A stretch of DNA of 64,000 bases from Nocardia sp. BMG51109 (GCF_000526215.1 NZ_JAFQ01000004.1:4216001-4280000), one strand, 5' to 3'; shown: positions 35,790-45,644, counted from the first letter of the stretch. Notes: a model not told the origin generated them from the letters alone. A program made the numbers and translations.

Positions 35790-37017
35790 AGCCCCGACGC
35801 CGCGCCGGCGTCGGCCGGACCGACCCCGGCGGTGACCGCGGTTGTGACCGGGGTGTTCAACAGGCCGCTCCCGGCGCTGAACACGACAGCGGGGCCCAGA
35901 ATCCCCGCCAGGTAACCGGAGGTGGGGTCCAGACGACTCTGCCACCAGAACCCGCCCGCGGCGAGCACGCCTCCGGCCGCGATCACCACCCGCGAATCGA
36001 CGCGAGCCATCAACCACGGCGTCACCTGCGTAGTGACCAGGATCGCAACCAGAGTGTGCGGCAGGAACGCCAACCCGGTCTGCAGCGGCGTGTAACCGAG
36101 CACGTTCTGCAGGGACAAGGTGAGAAAGTACCACATCGGATTCAGGCACGCCCCGCCAGACACATGACCACATTCCCCGCCGACACCGACCGAATCTGCA
36201 ACAGCCGCAACGGAATCAACGGCACCGCCGCGCACCGCGCCTCCACCACCACGAATCCCGTCAGCAGCACCAGCCCGGCGCCGATCCCGCTCAGCGTCGG
36301 TGGCGCCGTCCAGCCGCTCGGTGCTGCCTGCGCGATACCGAACGCCGACGCGCCCAGCCCGGCCGTCGCCAGCACCGCCCCGGCCACATCCACCCGGACG
36401 ATCGCCTCGCGGTCCGCATCGCGGGGAATCGACCGGACCGCCGCGATCGCCGCCAGCATGCCGACGGGAACGTTGATCAGCAGCGTCGACCGCCACGTCA
36501 GGAACTCCGTCAGCACGCCGCCGAGCAGGTTGCCCGCCGTGCCACCCGCGAGCCCGACCGCGGTCCACGCCGCCAGCGCCCGCGTCTGCCGCGGCCCCTC
36601 ACCGACCGAGGCCGTCAGGATCGTCAACGTCGCCGGCGCCAGCACCGCCGCCCCCGCCCCCTGCACCACGCGAGCGGCCACCAGCACACCCGCCGACGTC
36701 GCGAGTCCACCGGCCAGGCTCGCGGCCGTGAACACTCCGAGTCCGGCGAGGAAGACCCGCCGCCGCCCGAACAGGTCCGCCAGCCGACCGCCGAACAGCA
36801 GCAGCCCGGCGAATGTGAGGGCGTAGGCGTTGACCACCCACTGCAACGCGGTCTCGGAGAACCCCAGCCCGTCGCGGATCGACGGCAACGCCACGTTCAC
36901 CACCGACACGTCCAGCACCACCATGAACTGCGCCGCACACACCACCCCCAGCAGCGCACCCAGCCCACCGTGCCCGGCCCGCAGCCGGTCACCGGCCACC
37001 GGATCCGCGGTTCCCAT
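35787..37017 (-). pseudogene. MFS drug exporter (DHA2/EmrB-QacA type), frameshifted and truncated
   Basis: The start is the ATG at 37017, preceded by GGGGAGGTGG. The first 290 or so residues are a good DHA2-type exporter: DVSVVNVALPSI, the WVVNAYALTFAGLLLFGGRL motif A region and many membrane segments. The frame breaks at a C run (36151-36154, G on the coding strand). Restoring one G would rejoin CLAG to ACLNPMWYFLTLSL, and the protein then continues to ASGLV near 35787. There it runs into the IS701 remnant, losing roughly the last 70-90 residues of a typical 480-500. The exporter is thus doubly broken. It is divergent from the TetR gene and was probably its target. Confidence 0.85.
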
Positions 37018-37037
37018 CGGCCACCTCCCCACCAATA

Positions 37038-37070
37038 CTGATACACATGTACCCTATACATCTGTATCAG
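37038..37070. promoter_or_regulatory. Palindromic operator between MFS and TetR genes
   Basis: CTGATACACATGTA (37038-37051) and TACATCTGTATCAG (37057-37070) form an inverted repeat with 13 of 14 pairs around a 5-base centre. It lies in the short divergent gap and contains TATACA-like -10 sequences. This is the expected binding site of the adjacent TetR repressor, controlling both genes. Confidence 0.75.
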
Positions 37071-37096
37071 AATGGTGAGTCAGGAGGAATCCCGAG

Positions 37097-37708
37097 GTGC
37101 CGAGAACCGCCGATCACACCGCCCGCCGCGCCCAGATCGCGGAGGCGCTGGTGCACGTCGCCGCCCGCGACGGCCTGCACGCGGTGTCGATGCGGTCGGT
37201 CGCCGCCGAAGCCGGGGTATCACTTCGCCTGGTGCAGTACTACTTCCACACCAAGACCGGGCTACTCATCGGCGCGCTGCACCACCTCGAACAGCAATCA
37301 CACCAACGGTGGACCGAACGACTCCGTGGCCTGCCCGATCCGCCACCCCCACGGGCATTCGCGGAAGCCTTCCTCGCCGAAGCCCTGCCGACCGACGAGT
37401 CCAGCCGAGCGTTCCACCTCGTCGGCACCTCCTACTCGATGCTCGCCCGCACCGACCCCGAACTGGCCGCACACCCGTTCACCGCCGGCATCGACCGACT
37501 GGAAGATCAACTCGCCGAGGCACTCGCCCGCGCCCGCAACCACGGCGACCTCGCCCCCGGCGTCGACCCCCAACTCGAGGCGACACGTCTGGTCATGATC
37601 GTCAACGGCCTGGGCACCAGCATCCTGGCCGGCCACCACACCACCGACTACGCCCACGAGGTACTCCACGACCACCTCGACCACGTATTCCCCTCCACCA
37701 CATCCTGA
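37097..37708 (+). CDS. TetR/AcrR family transcriptional regulator
   Basis: 203 residues. The GTG start at 37097 is chosen because AGGAGG sits at 37082-37087. Residues about 10-55 form the helix-turn-helix with MRSVAAEAGVSLRLVQYYFHTKTGLL, the classic TetR signature; the rest is the helical ligand domain. It is divergent from the MFS exporter gene and shares the palindromic operator, so it most likely represses itself and the exporter in response to an exported compound. The exporter is now broken, so the regulator may have lost its main target. Confidence 0.92.
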   Translation: MPRTADHTARRAQIAEALVHVAARDGLHAVSMRSVAAEAGVSLRLVQYYFHTKTGLLIGALHHLEQQSHQRWTERLRGLPDPPPPRAFAEAFLAEALPTDESSRAFHLVGTSYSMLARTDPELAAHPFTAGIDRLEDQLAEALARARNHGDLAPGVDPQLEATRLVMIVNGLGTSILAGHHTTDYAHEVLHDHLDHVFPSTTS

Positions 37709-37789
37709 ATCGACCGATCGACAAGCCGCCGCGGTCACAATTCGCGTTCAACCCCGTCAGAGATCAGACAGTCCCTCGCGAAACGCCAC

Positions 37790-38615
37790 CGGGCCGGGCG
37801 TGTACGGAATCTCTTGTGTGAGTTGATCTCGTGGTCTGGCAGGGTGGCAAGGCGAAATGCCTTGCCACCCAAGGAAGGAAGACCACGGTGGCGCCAAGAC
37901 ACCAACGACGAGCAGCAGCTCGGCCCGGATGTGGATGGGCTGGCCGACCAGCTGCTCGGCCGCGCCGATGCGGAATCTGCGCAGCTGCTGGGCCCGGACG
38001 GGCTGCTGACACAGTTGACCCAGCGAGTGCTCGACCGGGCCCTGGATGCGGAGCTCGCCGAGCATCTGGGGTATGAGAAGGGCGATCCGGGCGGCCGCGG
38101 GTCGGGTAACAACCGCAACGGGACCACGGCCAAGAAGGTGCTCACCGATATCGGCGCGGTCGAGGTGAACACCCCACGCGACCGCAACGGCAGCTTCGAA
38201 CCCCGGATCGTCCCGAAACACGCCCGCCGCCTGGCCGGGTTCAACGAGCAGATCCTGTCGCTGTATGCGCGGGGGATGTCGGTGCGCGACATCCGCTCTC
38301 ACCTGCAGCAGATGTACGGGGTCGAGGTATCCGGGGACGTGATCTCCCGGGTCACCGACGCGGTGACCGAGAAAATCACGATATGGCAGAACCGGCCTCT
38401 GGACCCGGTCTGGCCGATCGTCTACATCGATGCACTGTGGATCAAGATCCGCGACGGTGCCGTGTCGAACCGGCCGGTCTACCTGGCCGTCGGCGTGGAT
38501 CTCGACGGCCGCAAACACGTGCTCGGGTTGTGGATCGGGCCCGCCGATTCCGGTGAGGGAGCACGGTTTTGGGCCAGCGTGCTGGCCGAGCTGCGCAACC
38601 GCGGTCGGTGGACGA
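37790..38615 (+). mobile_element. IS256-type (mutator) transposase remnant, truncated
   Basis: The plus strand encodes the first 230 or so residues of a mutator-type transposase: LGYEKGDPGG, NRNGTTAKKVLTDIG, RGMSVRDIRSHLQQMYGVEVS and the DDE Asp region VYIDALWIKIRDG. The match ends after FWASVLAELRNRG at about 38612, so the second and third catalytic residues are gone. The frame is open from 37814; an in-frame GTG at 37931 is another start, and a GTG at 37888 lies out of frame, so the true N-terminus is unclear. No right terminus is present. Confidence 0.85.
37842..37870 (+). terminator. Hairpin in the leader of the IS256-type element
   Basis: GGGTGGCAAGGC (37842-37853) pairs perfectly with GCCTTGCCACCC (37859-37870) over the loop GAAAT. 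A stable stem just inside the element and before the transposase may stop read-through transcription from neighbouring genes. Confidence 0.5.
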
Positions 38616-38819
38616 TACCGGGTGCTGACGCGGGTGCTGCGGCTGATGGCGGCGCGCGGATTGATCACTGCGTCGCGCGAGGGCAGCTGGGACGGTCCGG
38701 TCTCCCGTGCCGACGAGATCCGGCTGACCGCTCGTGGTCGCGCCACAGTGGACGCGTTGTCACGCTTCGCGGTGTGGGCAGTGCTCTACGACGACACCGA
38801 CGCCGTCCGGCGCCGGTGA
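38616..38819 (+). pseudogene. 3' fragment of a winged-helix regulator-like gene
   Basis: After the transposase match ends, a different frame encodes about 65 residues to a TGA at 38819: RVLTRVLRLMAARGLITAS, then a beta-wing-like EIRLTARGRATVDAL. It looks like the end of a winged-helix DNA-binding domain, with the 5' part lost at the junction with the mobile element. The exact family is not recognised. Confidence 0.45.
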
Positions 38820-38888
38820 CAAGAAGCATCACCCACAGCGCTCAGCGCCTCGGGCCGGGCTGCCGACCCCGGTCAGCGACTCGCCCGG

Positions 38889-39389
38889 TTACCGGGACTC
38901 AGCTCCCCGAGGGCCGGGTGTGGGCCGGGGCGGTTCGTAGCGTTCTCGCCAGTGTTCGATGAGTGCGGGCATCTCCTGGGCCATGTGGTTGTAGAAGTCG
39001 CGCATCTCGTGGAGCCGGGCGGCGGTCGGGGTGGTCTCGGCGACGACGTCGAGGCCGTCCTGAGCGGCGTCCTGCATCACCTTCAGCATGGCGTTCTGTT
39101 GCGAGAACAGGTGCGCCCATACGCCTTTGGGGAACCGGTAGTGCTCGCGGCGGCTGCCGGGCGCCGGTACCCGCTCCACCATCCCCGACTGGGTGAGTTG
39201 CTTGATCGCCGTCGACACCGCTCCGGTGCTGATCGACAACCGTTCACACAGGTCGGCCGCGGTCATCGTGTCCTGCTCGGTGTACAACAGCGCGGTCATC
39301 ACCCGCGCCGTCGTCTTCTGCATCCCACCCTGAGCCAGGGTCAACGCCAGCCGCTCAGCCGCGTCGCGAAGTCGCTGCTCGGAGTCCAT
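38889..39389 (-). CDS. MarR/GbsR-like transcriptional regulator
   Basis: 166 residues from the ATG at 39389, preceded by GGTGAGG. A longer frame exists upstream, but this start has the ribosome site. Residues about 15-90 form a winged helix (MTAADLCERLSISTGAVSTAIKQL), followed by a helical dimer part. It is divergent from an ABC exporter pair 73 bp away, the usual arrangement for a GbsR/MarR repressor of a drug-export ABC system. Confidence 0.88.
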   Translation of the reverse strand: MDSEQRLRDAAERLALTLAQGGMQKTTARVMTALLYTEQDTMTAADLCERLSISTGAVSTAIKQLTQSGMVERVPAPGSRREHYRFPKGVWAHLFSQQNAMLKVMQDAAQDGLDVVAETTPTAARLHEMRDFYNHMAQEMPALIEHWRERYEPPRPTPGPRGAESR

Positions 39390-39426
39390 AACCTCACCAT
39401 ACATACATCTCCGATGGTTTCGAATA

Positions 39427-39455
39427 TTCACAAATCTCTGAAAACTCGTTACCGT
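39427..39455 (+). promoter_or_regulatory. Promoter of the ABC exporter, possibly leaderless
   Basis: TTCACA (39427-39432), a 17-base spacer and TACCGT (39450-39455) fit an actinobacterial sigma-70 promoter. The predicted start falls on or next to the ATG at 39463, and no Shine-Dalgarno sequence is seen, so the mRNA may be leaderless. The palindrome GAATATTC (39422-39429) overlaps the -35 box and could be part of the regulator's site. Confidence 0.4.
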
Positions 39456-39462
39456 GTGAGTC

Positions 39463-40380
39463 ATGAGCAACGCCATCGAAATCCGGGACCTCACCAAGTC
39501 CTACGGTCCCCGCCGCGGCCTCACGGGATTGACGCTCGACATCCGCGAGGGCGAGGTGTTCGGGTATCTCGGCCCCAACGGCGCCGGGAAGTCGACCACC
39601 ATCCGGCTGCTGCTGGATTTGATCCGCCCCACCTCCGGTGCCGCGACCGTACTGGGGCTGGACCCGCGGCGCGACGGCGTCGAGATGCGGCGCCGGACCG
39701 GTTATCTGGCAGGCGATTTCGTTGTCGACGGCCGTCAGCGGGTGCGGGAATGCCTGCGGTTCCTCGGTGACCTGCGCGGCGGTGTCCCGCGGCACCGCAT
39801 CGACGACCTCGCCGACCGGCTCGGTCTCGACCAGGGCGCGACGATCAAGAGCCTGTCGAAGGGCAACCGGCAGAAGGTCGGACTGGTGCAGGCATTCATG
39901 CACACCCCGGAACTGCTGATCCTGGACGAGCCCACGTCCGGGCTGGATCCGCTGGTGCAGCAGACCTTCCTGGAACTGGTCACCGAGGCCGCGGGCAACG
40001 GGCAGACGGTGTTCATGTCCAGCCACATCATGGACGAGGTCGAGGCCGTCGCCGACCGCCTCGGCATCCTCCGCGACGGGACGCTGGTCGCCCTCGACAC
40101 CGTCGCCGACCTGCGTGCGGCAGCCACGCGCCGCATCGAGATCGGTTTCGCCGCACCGGTTTCGGTCGACGAGTTCCGCACTCTTCCCGGACTGGTGGAG
40201 CCGTCGCTGGACGAGACCGGCACCGTCCTGCGCGCCGGGTTGACCGGCACGCCCGACGCGGTCGTCAAGGCTGCCGCCCGGCACACGGTCACCGCGCTGC
40301 ACACCACCGAACCGCACCTCGACGAGATCTTCCACAGCCACTACACCGGCACCGCGGCCGCACCCCGGCCCGCCGCCTGA
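39463..40380 (+). CDS. ABC transporter ATP-binding protein
   Basis: 305 residues. Walker A GPNGAGKST at residues 37-45, signature LSKGNRQKVGL at 131-141, Walker B LLILDEPTSG at 151-160, and a switch His in SSHIMDEVE. The C-terminal extension of about 80 residues is typical of drug or ABC-2 exporters. The gene is followed by its permease after 37 bp. Substrate unknown; probably an antibiotic or lipid exporter under the divergent MarR/GbsR-like regulator. Confidence 0.93.
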   Translation: MSNAIEIRDLTKSYGPRRGLTGLTLDIREGEVFGYLGPNGAGKSTTIRLLLDLIRPTSGAATVLGLDPRRDGVEMRRRTGYLAGDFVVDGRQRVRECLRFLGDLRGGVPRHRIDDLADRLGLDQGATIKSLSKGNRQKVGLVQAFMHTPELLILDEPTSGLDPLVQQTFLELVTEAAGNGQTVFMSSHIMDEVEAVADRLGILRDGTLVALDTVADLRAAATRRIEIGFAAPVSVDEFRTLPGLVEPSLDETGTVLRAGLTGTPDAVVKAAARHTVTALHTTEPHLDEIFHSHYTGTAAAPRPAA

Positions 40381-40417
40381 TCCCCTCGAATCTCTTCACC
40401 GACAAGGACATACAGAG

Positions 40418-41245
40418 ATGACCACCCTCCCCACCGCCACCGCGCCGATCGAGGTCACCACCCGCACCACGGTTGTCGTCAAGACCCTGCGCGACAATCG
40501 TCGCGGCCTGGTCGGCTGGACCGCCGGAATCACGCTGGCGGCCGTGCTGTATGCCGGGTTCTACCCGCAGATGGCGAAAAACGGTGCCGCCCAGACCGAG
40601 AACCTGCCCGAGGGCCTGCGTGACGCGTTGAACATGACCGACATCACCTCCGCGGCGGGCTATCTCGGCTCGACCGTGTTCGGGCTGATCGTGCCGTTGC
40701 TTGCCATGTTCTTCGGCGCCGCCACCGGCGCGCGCGTCACCGCCGCCGACGAGGAATCCGGCACCCTCGATCTGCTACTGGCCCACCCGATCACCCGGAC
40801 ATCGCTGATCCTGCAACGCTTCGCCGCACTTGTGCTGGCGGCCACCGGCATCGGGGCCGTCCTCTGGCTGGCGATGCTCGCGATCCGCGATGCTGCGGAC
40901 CTGTCGGCGGTCGATCCCGGCCGATTCGCTGCCCAGTGCGCGCATCTGGTCCTGCTGACCGTCACCTTCGGTGCACTGGCCACCGGAATCGGCGCCGCCT
41001 TCGGGCGCCGCGGTGTCGTGTTCGCCGTCACCGCCGTCGTCGGCGTCGCCGCCTACGCCGCGCACGCCTTCGCCGCCCAGATCGGGCTCGGCCCTGCTGC
41101 CTACCTGTCACCGTTCCACTACTACATCGACAGCGAACCGCTGCGGAACGGCGTCGGCTGGACCGGCCTGCTCGTCCTCGCCGCCACCTCGGCCGCACTG
41201 GTCGCCGCCGGCACCTACCGGTTCAACCACCGCGACCTCACCTGA
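40418..41245 (+). CDS. ABC-2 type transporter permease
   Basis: 275 residues with about six membrane segments (near residues 35, 85, 135, 170, 205 and 250). The soluble EESGTLDLLLAHPITRTSLI motif is typical of ABC-2 permeases. The ATG at 40418 follows an AAGGAC site. It pairs with the ATPase immediately upstream to form an exporter in the cytoplasmic membrane. Confidence 0.9.
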   Translation: MTTLPTATAPIEVTTRTTVVVKTLRDNRRGLVGWTAGITLAAVLYAGFYPQMAKNGAAQTENLPEGLRDALNMTDITSAAGYLGSTVFGLIVPLLAMFFGAATGARVTAADEESGTLDLLLAHPITRTSLILQRFAALVLAATGIGAVLWLAMLAIRDAADLSAVDPGRFAAQCAHLVLLTVTFGALATGIGAAFGRRGVVFAVTAVVGVAAYAAHAFAAQIGLGPAAYLSPFHYYIDSEPLRNGVGWTGLLVLAATSAALVAAGTYRFNHRDLT

Positions 41246-41523
41246 CACCGGAGTACCGTCCCGTCGTCCGACCCCTGCGCCGGCGGGACAGTCCTTCCGG
41301 CCACGTCCGCGAACGGCACAGGTCACGCAGGCGGTCGGCCAGTGATCAGGCAGATCGATCGACCACGGTGCGGGAGCCTCCCGTCCAGCCGCCGCCGCTG
41401 CGGTCGTGAGGACCTGCTGTACCGGTGTGGGCGAGTCCTGCAGCGGCCGTGCCGAACGCCACGAACCGGCTGTGCTCGCCCGCCTGGAGAGCGGGCCGGG
41501 GGCGCCGGTGTCACAATCGTCGC

Positions 41524-42510
41524 GTGAGCCCGCTGCGACGCCTGGCCCGGGTGATGGTGGCGTTCTTGCTGGTGACCCTGGTGGGGACTGTCGGTTACGT
41601 GATCCTGGGTTTCGGTGTCCTCGACGCGCTCTACCAGACGGTGACGACGATTTCGACCGTCGGTTTCCGGGAGGTCCACCCGCTGTCCCCGCTCGGGCAG
41701 GTCTTCACGATGGCGCTGATCCTGGTCGGTGCGGGCACTGTCTTCTACATGTTCGGGGTCCTGCTGGAGGCCCTCATCGACGGACACCTACGGCACCGCT
41801 TGGAGCGACGACGAATGAATCGGCAGATAGAACGTTTGCGTGGGCACGTCATCGTGTGCGGCTGGGGCCGGGTCGGCCGCTCCACCGCGCAGTACCTCAG
41901 CAGCCTCGGCAGAGCGATCGTGGTCATCGATCGTGACCCGGACCGGCTCGACGACATCGAGTTCGCCTACGTCCTCGGCGACGTCACCGACGACAGCGTC
42001 CTCGGCGCGGCCGGTATCGAGCACGCCCACGCCATGATCGCCGCACTCGACAGCGATGCCGACAACGTCTACGTCACGCTGTCGGCGCGCTCGCAACGTC
42101 CGGACCTGGTGATCGTCGCGCGAGCAGGAAGCGACAACGCCAAGGCCATGCTGCACCGGGCGGGAGCGAACCGTGCGATCAACCCGCAACTGATCGGCGG
42201 CCGCCGCATGGCGGCATTCGCCCTGCAACCGAACGTCGCCGAGTTCCTCGACGTCGTCATGCACGACGACGCCCTCGAGTACCGGATCGAGGAGATCACG
42301 ATCGGCTCGCAGTCTCCGCTGGACGGCCGCTCCCTTGCCGACGCCGCTGTGCGCCCCAGCACCGGAGCACTCGTTCTCGCTCTCCGTACGCCCGGCGGGC
42401 GGTTCGTCGCCAACCCCGCCGACGACACCGCGATCATTCCCGGCACCGTCCTGATCATCCTGGGCACCCCCACCCAACTCGCCGCGGTACGCGGACTCAC
42501 CGCACACTAG
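41524..42510 (+). CDS. Two-TM potassium channel with RCK (TrkA-N) domain
   Basis: 328 residues from the GTG at 41524; the frame is open further upstream, but that part is not channel-like. TM1 is about residues 8-30, the pore helix and filter read TISTVGF (42-48), and TM2 is about 58-80. A Rossmann RCK domain follows (VIVCGWGRVGRS, 109-120, ending in VVIDRDP), then a TrkA-C domain. The filter has TVGF rather than TVGYGD, as in several bacterial RCK channels. It would let K+ pass, gated by a nucleotide or ion bound to the RCK ring. Confidence 0.9.
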   Translation: MSPLRRLARVMVAFLLVTLVGTVGYVILGFGVLDALYQTVTTISTVGFREVHPLSPLGQVFTMALILVGAGTVFYMFGVLLEALIDGHLRHRLERRRMNRQIERLRGHVIVCGWGRVGRSTAQYLSSLGRAIVVIDRDPDRLDDIEFAYVLGDVTDDSVLGAAGIEHAHAMIAALDSDADNVYVTLSARSQRPDLVIVARAGSDNAKAMLHRAGANRAINPQLIGGRRMAAFALQPNVAEFLDVVMHDDALEYRIEEITIGSQSPLDGRSLADAAVRPSTGALVLALRTPGGRFVANPADDTAIIPGTVLIILGTPTQLAAVRGLTAH

Positions 42511-42788
42511 GCCCCCGCTGCGAACCCCGGAGCGTCGGGCGGCGCGTCCCGTGACCGGCACGGATCCGGCATGCGCCGCGGACCCCGACGAGAATCGTCT
42601 GCGGAGGGTCGTCTGCTCGTTCGGTCGTCTTCGGACCGGCCGATCCCTCCCGGCCGCCGGCCTGATGCGGCAGCCCAGGAGCTACAAGCGCTCTGGACGC
42701 TGACAGAACCGGTTCGCTCGCAGCCACCTCCCGCGACGCCCGATTCCCGAGGGACACCTGTCCTCCGGCGACTGTCCGAGCAACGGGG

Positions 42789-44084
42789 TCAGGACCCGAG
42801 CAAGAAGTAGCGCAACCACAGGTACGGTGCGGCGATCGCGATGGTGATCGTGGTGACGACGATGCCCTTGCGGGTGAACTCCCAGAACGTGATCGGGTGG
42901 CAGGCGCGTTTGGCGATGCCGAGCATGACCACGTTGGCGCTCGCCCCGACGGCGGTGAGGTTGCCGCCGAAGTCGGCGCCGATCGCCAGCGACCACCACA
43001 GCGTGTCGGCGTGCTGGCCCATGCCGCCGACCAGCTCGGCGACCAGCGGGCTCATCGTGGCCACGTACGGGATGTTGTCGATCACGCCCGACAGCACCGC
43101 CGACACCACCAGGATCAGCATCGTCGCCACCAGCGCGTCACCACCGGTCGCGTCCACCGCCAGGCGCGAAAGATCCTCGATCACACCCGTTTTCACCAGC
43201 GCGCCGATCATCACGAACAGGCCCGCGAAGAACAGCAGCGTCTCCCATTCCACCGCCGACAGGTAATCCTGTTGCGGCACACCGGAGATCAGCACCAGCA
43301 CCCCGGCGCCCAGCAGCGCCACCACCGACGGGTCGACGTGGAACACCGAATGCCCGACGAACCCGGCGAACACTCCTGCCAGCACCAGGCCGCACTTGAT
43401 CAGCAGCCGCGGGTCGCGGATCGCCTCGCGCTCGTTCAGCGACATGACATCCTCGGCACGCTCCGGGTCGACCGAGAAACTGCCGCGGAACAACAGCGGC
43501 AGCACCAGCGTGAACACGATCAGTTCGACGATCACCAGCGGGCCCATGTGGATCAGGAAGTCGTTGAACGCCAGGCCCGCCCGGCTGCCGATGATGATGT
43601 TGGGCGGGTCGCCGATCAGCGTGGCGGCGCCGCCGATGTTCGACGCCAGGACCTCGGCGATGAGGAACGGCACCGGATTGATGTCGAGGCGCTCGCACAC
43701 CAGCAGCGTGACCGGCGCGATGAGCAGCACGGTGGTGACGTTGTCGAGCAGGGCGGAGGCGACGGCCGTGATCAGCGTCAGTAGGATCATCACCCGCAGC
43801 GGGGATCCCTTGGCGCGCTTGGCCGCCCAGATCGCCGTGTATTCGAACACACCGGTCTGGCGCAGCACGCCAACGATGATCATCATCCCGAGCAGCAGGA
43901 AGATGACGTTCCAGTCGATGCCGGTGTCGTGAGAGAAGAAGCTGTCGGCCGACCCCACCACGCCCAGAGCCAGCACGATCGCCGCACCACCGAGCGCGGC
44001 CGCGGTCTTGTGGATTCGCTCTGTTGCAATCAAGACGTAGGCGACGGCGAAGACGCCGACCGCGACGATGGCGGATGTGCTCAC
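42789..44084 (-). CDS. ArsB/NhaD-type (SLC13-like) membrane permease
   Basis: 431 residues with about 11-12 membrane segments. Characteristic repeats are [20 protein letters not shown] in the first half and [20 protein letters not shown] in the second, as in the ion transporter superfamily (arsenite, citrate, NhaD-type Na+/H+ carriers). The GTG start follows GGGGGAAG. A CBS-domain gene lies 91 bp upstream in the same direction, suggesting nucleotide-controlled transport. The ion is not clear from sequence; nearby K+ genes hint at ion homeostasis. Confidence 0.85.
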   Translation of the reverse strand: MSTSAIVAVGVFAVAYVLIATERIHKTAAALGGAAIVLALGVVGSADSFFSHDTGIDWNVIFLLLGMMIIVGVLRQTGVFEYTAIWAAKRAKGSPLRVMILLTLITAVASALLDNVTTVLLIAPVTLLVCERLDINPVPFLIAEVLASNIGGAATLIGDPPNIIIGSRAGLAFNDFLIHMGPLVIVELIVFTLVLPLLFRGSFSVDPERAEDVMSLNEREAIRDPRLLIKCGLVLAGVFAGFVGHSVFHVDPSVVALLGAGVLVLISGVPQQDYLSAVEWETLLFFAGLFVMIGALVKTGVIEDLSRLAVDATGGDALVATMLILVVSAVLSGVIDNIPYVATMSPLVAELVGGMGQHADTLWWSLAIGADFGGNLTAVGASANVVMLGIAKRACHPITFWEFTRKGIVVTTITIAIAAPYLWLRYFLLGS

Positions 44085-44175
44085 GACTTCCCCCCGGCCG
44101 CCGCAGCGGCGACGCCGCGACTCGGCGCCGCCGTGCCGGTGCCTCGGCTCGGCAACTCCGCGGCAGGACCGTGGC

Positions 44176-44622
44176 TCAGTCGTGCTGCAGCGATGCTTGC
44201 AGCAGCCGGGAGGCGGTGATCACGCCGATCAGGTCGGTATCGTTCATGACCGCGACCAGCGGGCTGCGGAACTGCGCCATGGTGGCCGCGACCTCGATGA
44301 CGGTGTCGTCGGCCTTCGCGGCCGGGACCTTCGCCAAGTGTTCGGGCAGCACGTCGCGCACCTTCTTGCCGCGCAGCTTCGCCACCACCCGCTCGCACAT
44401 CGATTCGTTCAGCACACCGGCCAGCGACGGGTCGTCCTGCACGTAGGTCGGCACCAGGAAACGCACCACCTGCGACGCCGGCAGCACCGCCTCCGGACGT
44501 CCCTTCGCGTCGGTCACCACGATGCCGGGCAGCCGGTGCTCGGCGAGCAGCCGGGCCGCGTCCAGCGCGTCGGTGTCCATCCCGACCACCGGGTAATCCT
44601 CGGCTATCTGAGAAGCATGCAC
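44176..44622 (-). CDS. CBS-domain pair protein
   Basis: 148 residues forming two CBS motifs: about 5-60 ([21 protein letters not shown]) and about 85-145 ([21 protein letters not shown]). CBS pairs bind adenine nucleotides or c-di-AMP and regulate a partner. The partner is probably the permease encoded just downstream on the same strand. No catalytic domain is present. Confidence 0.88.
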   Translation of the reverse strand: MHASQIAEDYPVVGMDTDALDAARLLAEHRLPGIVVTDAKGRPEAVLPASQVVRFLVPTYVQDDPSLAGVLNESMCERVVAKLRGKKVRDVLPEHLAKVPAAKADDTVIEVAATMAQFRSPLVAVMNDTDLIGVITASRLLQASLQHD

Positions 44623-44970
44623 ACTCGCAGGATACGACCCCGGGGCGCATGGCCATCGGTGGAGAATCGGTCGAGATCGCTTCGGTGTCGGTCAACAGCA
44701 GGTCTCCCATCGGCCGGTCGCACGTGTCACCCGCATTCGCGGACCCAACTCGCCGACCAGGCTTCCCGGCACACCAAGGTGTAAAGATGCCGTAGATGAC
44801 CCTATTCGGGCAAATCGGCCCGCCCTGACGGAGGACACCGCCCGTGGTCGGACCGGTGCGGCGGGGTGGTGCTGGTGAACACCGGTGCAGGGCACTAGGG
44901 TTCGTTGCGGTGTGCCGGGAAGCCTGGTCGGCGAACAGATATCGTCGTGACCAGGCCGGAGGAAGGCGTC
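44623..44970. other. Intergenic stretch without a clear gene
   Basis: 348 bp separating divergent genes. Frames are open in places, as expected at this GC content, but none has a ribosome site or a recognisable product. Confidence 0.45.
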
Positions 44971-45291
44971 GTGCACGCACACACCATGATCGCGGGATGC
45001 GGCCGAAGCGGCCGCCACCCCGCCCGGCCACTGCCCTCCGGTGCCTGCGGTGCCAGGCACATCGTCGGCGGCACCCGCGATCGTCTCGGGAGCGGTTCGG
45101 GTGACGTGGCGTGCACCGCCCAGGCGTCGGCGATTCGGCTTCGCTGCGCGGTCGAGACGCCCCAGGCCGCACGGGCGTTCGTGGCGTCGGGCGCCGATAC
45201 CGACACGATCGCGGTCGCCACCGCGGCCCGCCGTCTCACCATTGCCTGCGTGATCGTCGCAACCGTGCACAACCAGATGGCACGGCCATGA
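44971..45291 (+). CDS. Hypothetical protein, translationally coupled to the next gene
   Basis: 106 residues from a GTG at 44971, with a strong GGAGGAAGG site (44958-44966) placed correctly. The TGA overlaps the ATG of the next gene (ATGA at 45288-45291), a sign of coupling. Third codon positions are almost all G or C in the second half. The C-terminal half (ARAFVASGADTDTIAVATAA) looks like a folded alpha/beta segment. No family is recognised; some doubt remains because the N-terminal half is compositionally plain. Confidence 0.55.
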   Translation: MHAHTMIAGCGRSGRHPARPLPSGACGARHIVGGTRDRLGSGSGDVACTAQASAIRLRCAVETPQAARAFVASGADTDTIAVATAARRLTIACVIVATVHNQMARP

Positions 45292-45644
45292 GCAGGCGAG
45301 TGGAATATCTGTGCCAGGCCGGCGACGGCACGCTCATCTACGTCAGCTCCCAGGATGGCTACGACTCGTTTCGCCTGTGGCGTGGCGACGGCAGAGCGAT
45401 GCGCGAAGACCGGGTGATACAGGTGCAACGGTTACCGGATGGCGGCACCACGATCATCGACACCGAAACCGGAACCTTGTGGTCTCCCTCCCCACTACGG
45501 TCTCCCGGTACGCTCCCGCGCTGGATCGACATCGAGGACCTGCAACCACTGCGGGACGACCAGAACCTCACCAGACTCGACCCGGCCGATTTCGACATCA
45601 CCGAAACCGGTGACGAGGTCGTGGTCGTGCGCGTGAGCCCGTAG
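45288..45644 (+). CDS. Hypothetical small acidic protein
   Basis: 118 residues from the ATG at 45288 (MSRRVEYLCQAGDGTL). It is rich in beta-strand-like segments and acidic residues and has no signal peptide or membrane segment. It overlaps the preceding gene by 4 bp, so the two are probably co-translated. Family not recognised. Confidence 0.7.
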   Translation: MSRRVEYLCQAGDGTLIYVSSQDGYDSFRLWRGDGRAMREDRVIQVQRLPDGGTTIIDTETGTLWSPSPLRSPGTLPRWIDIEDLQPLRDDQNLTRLDPADFDITETGDEVVVVRVSP

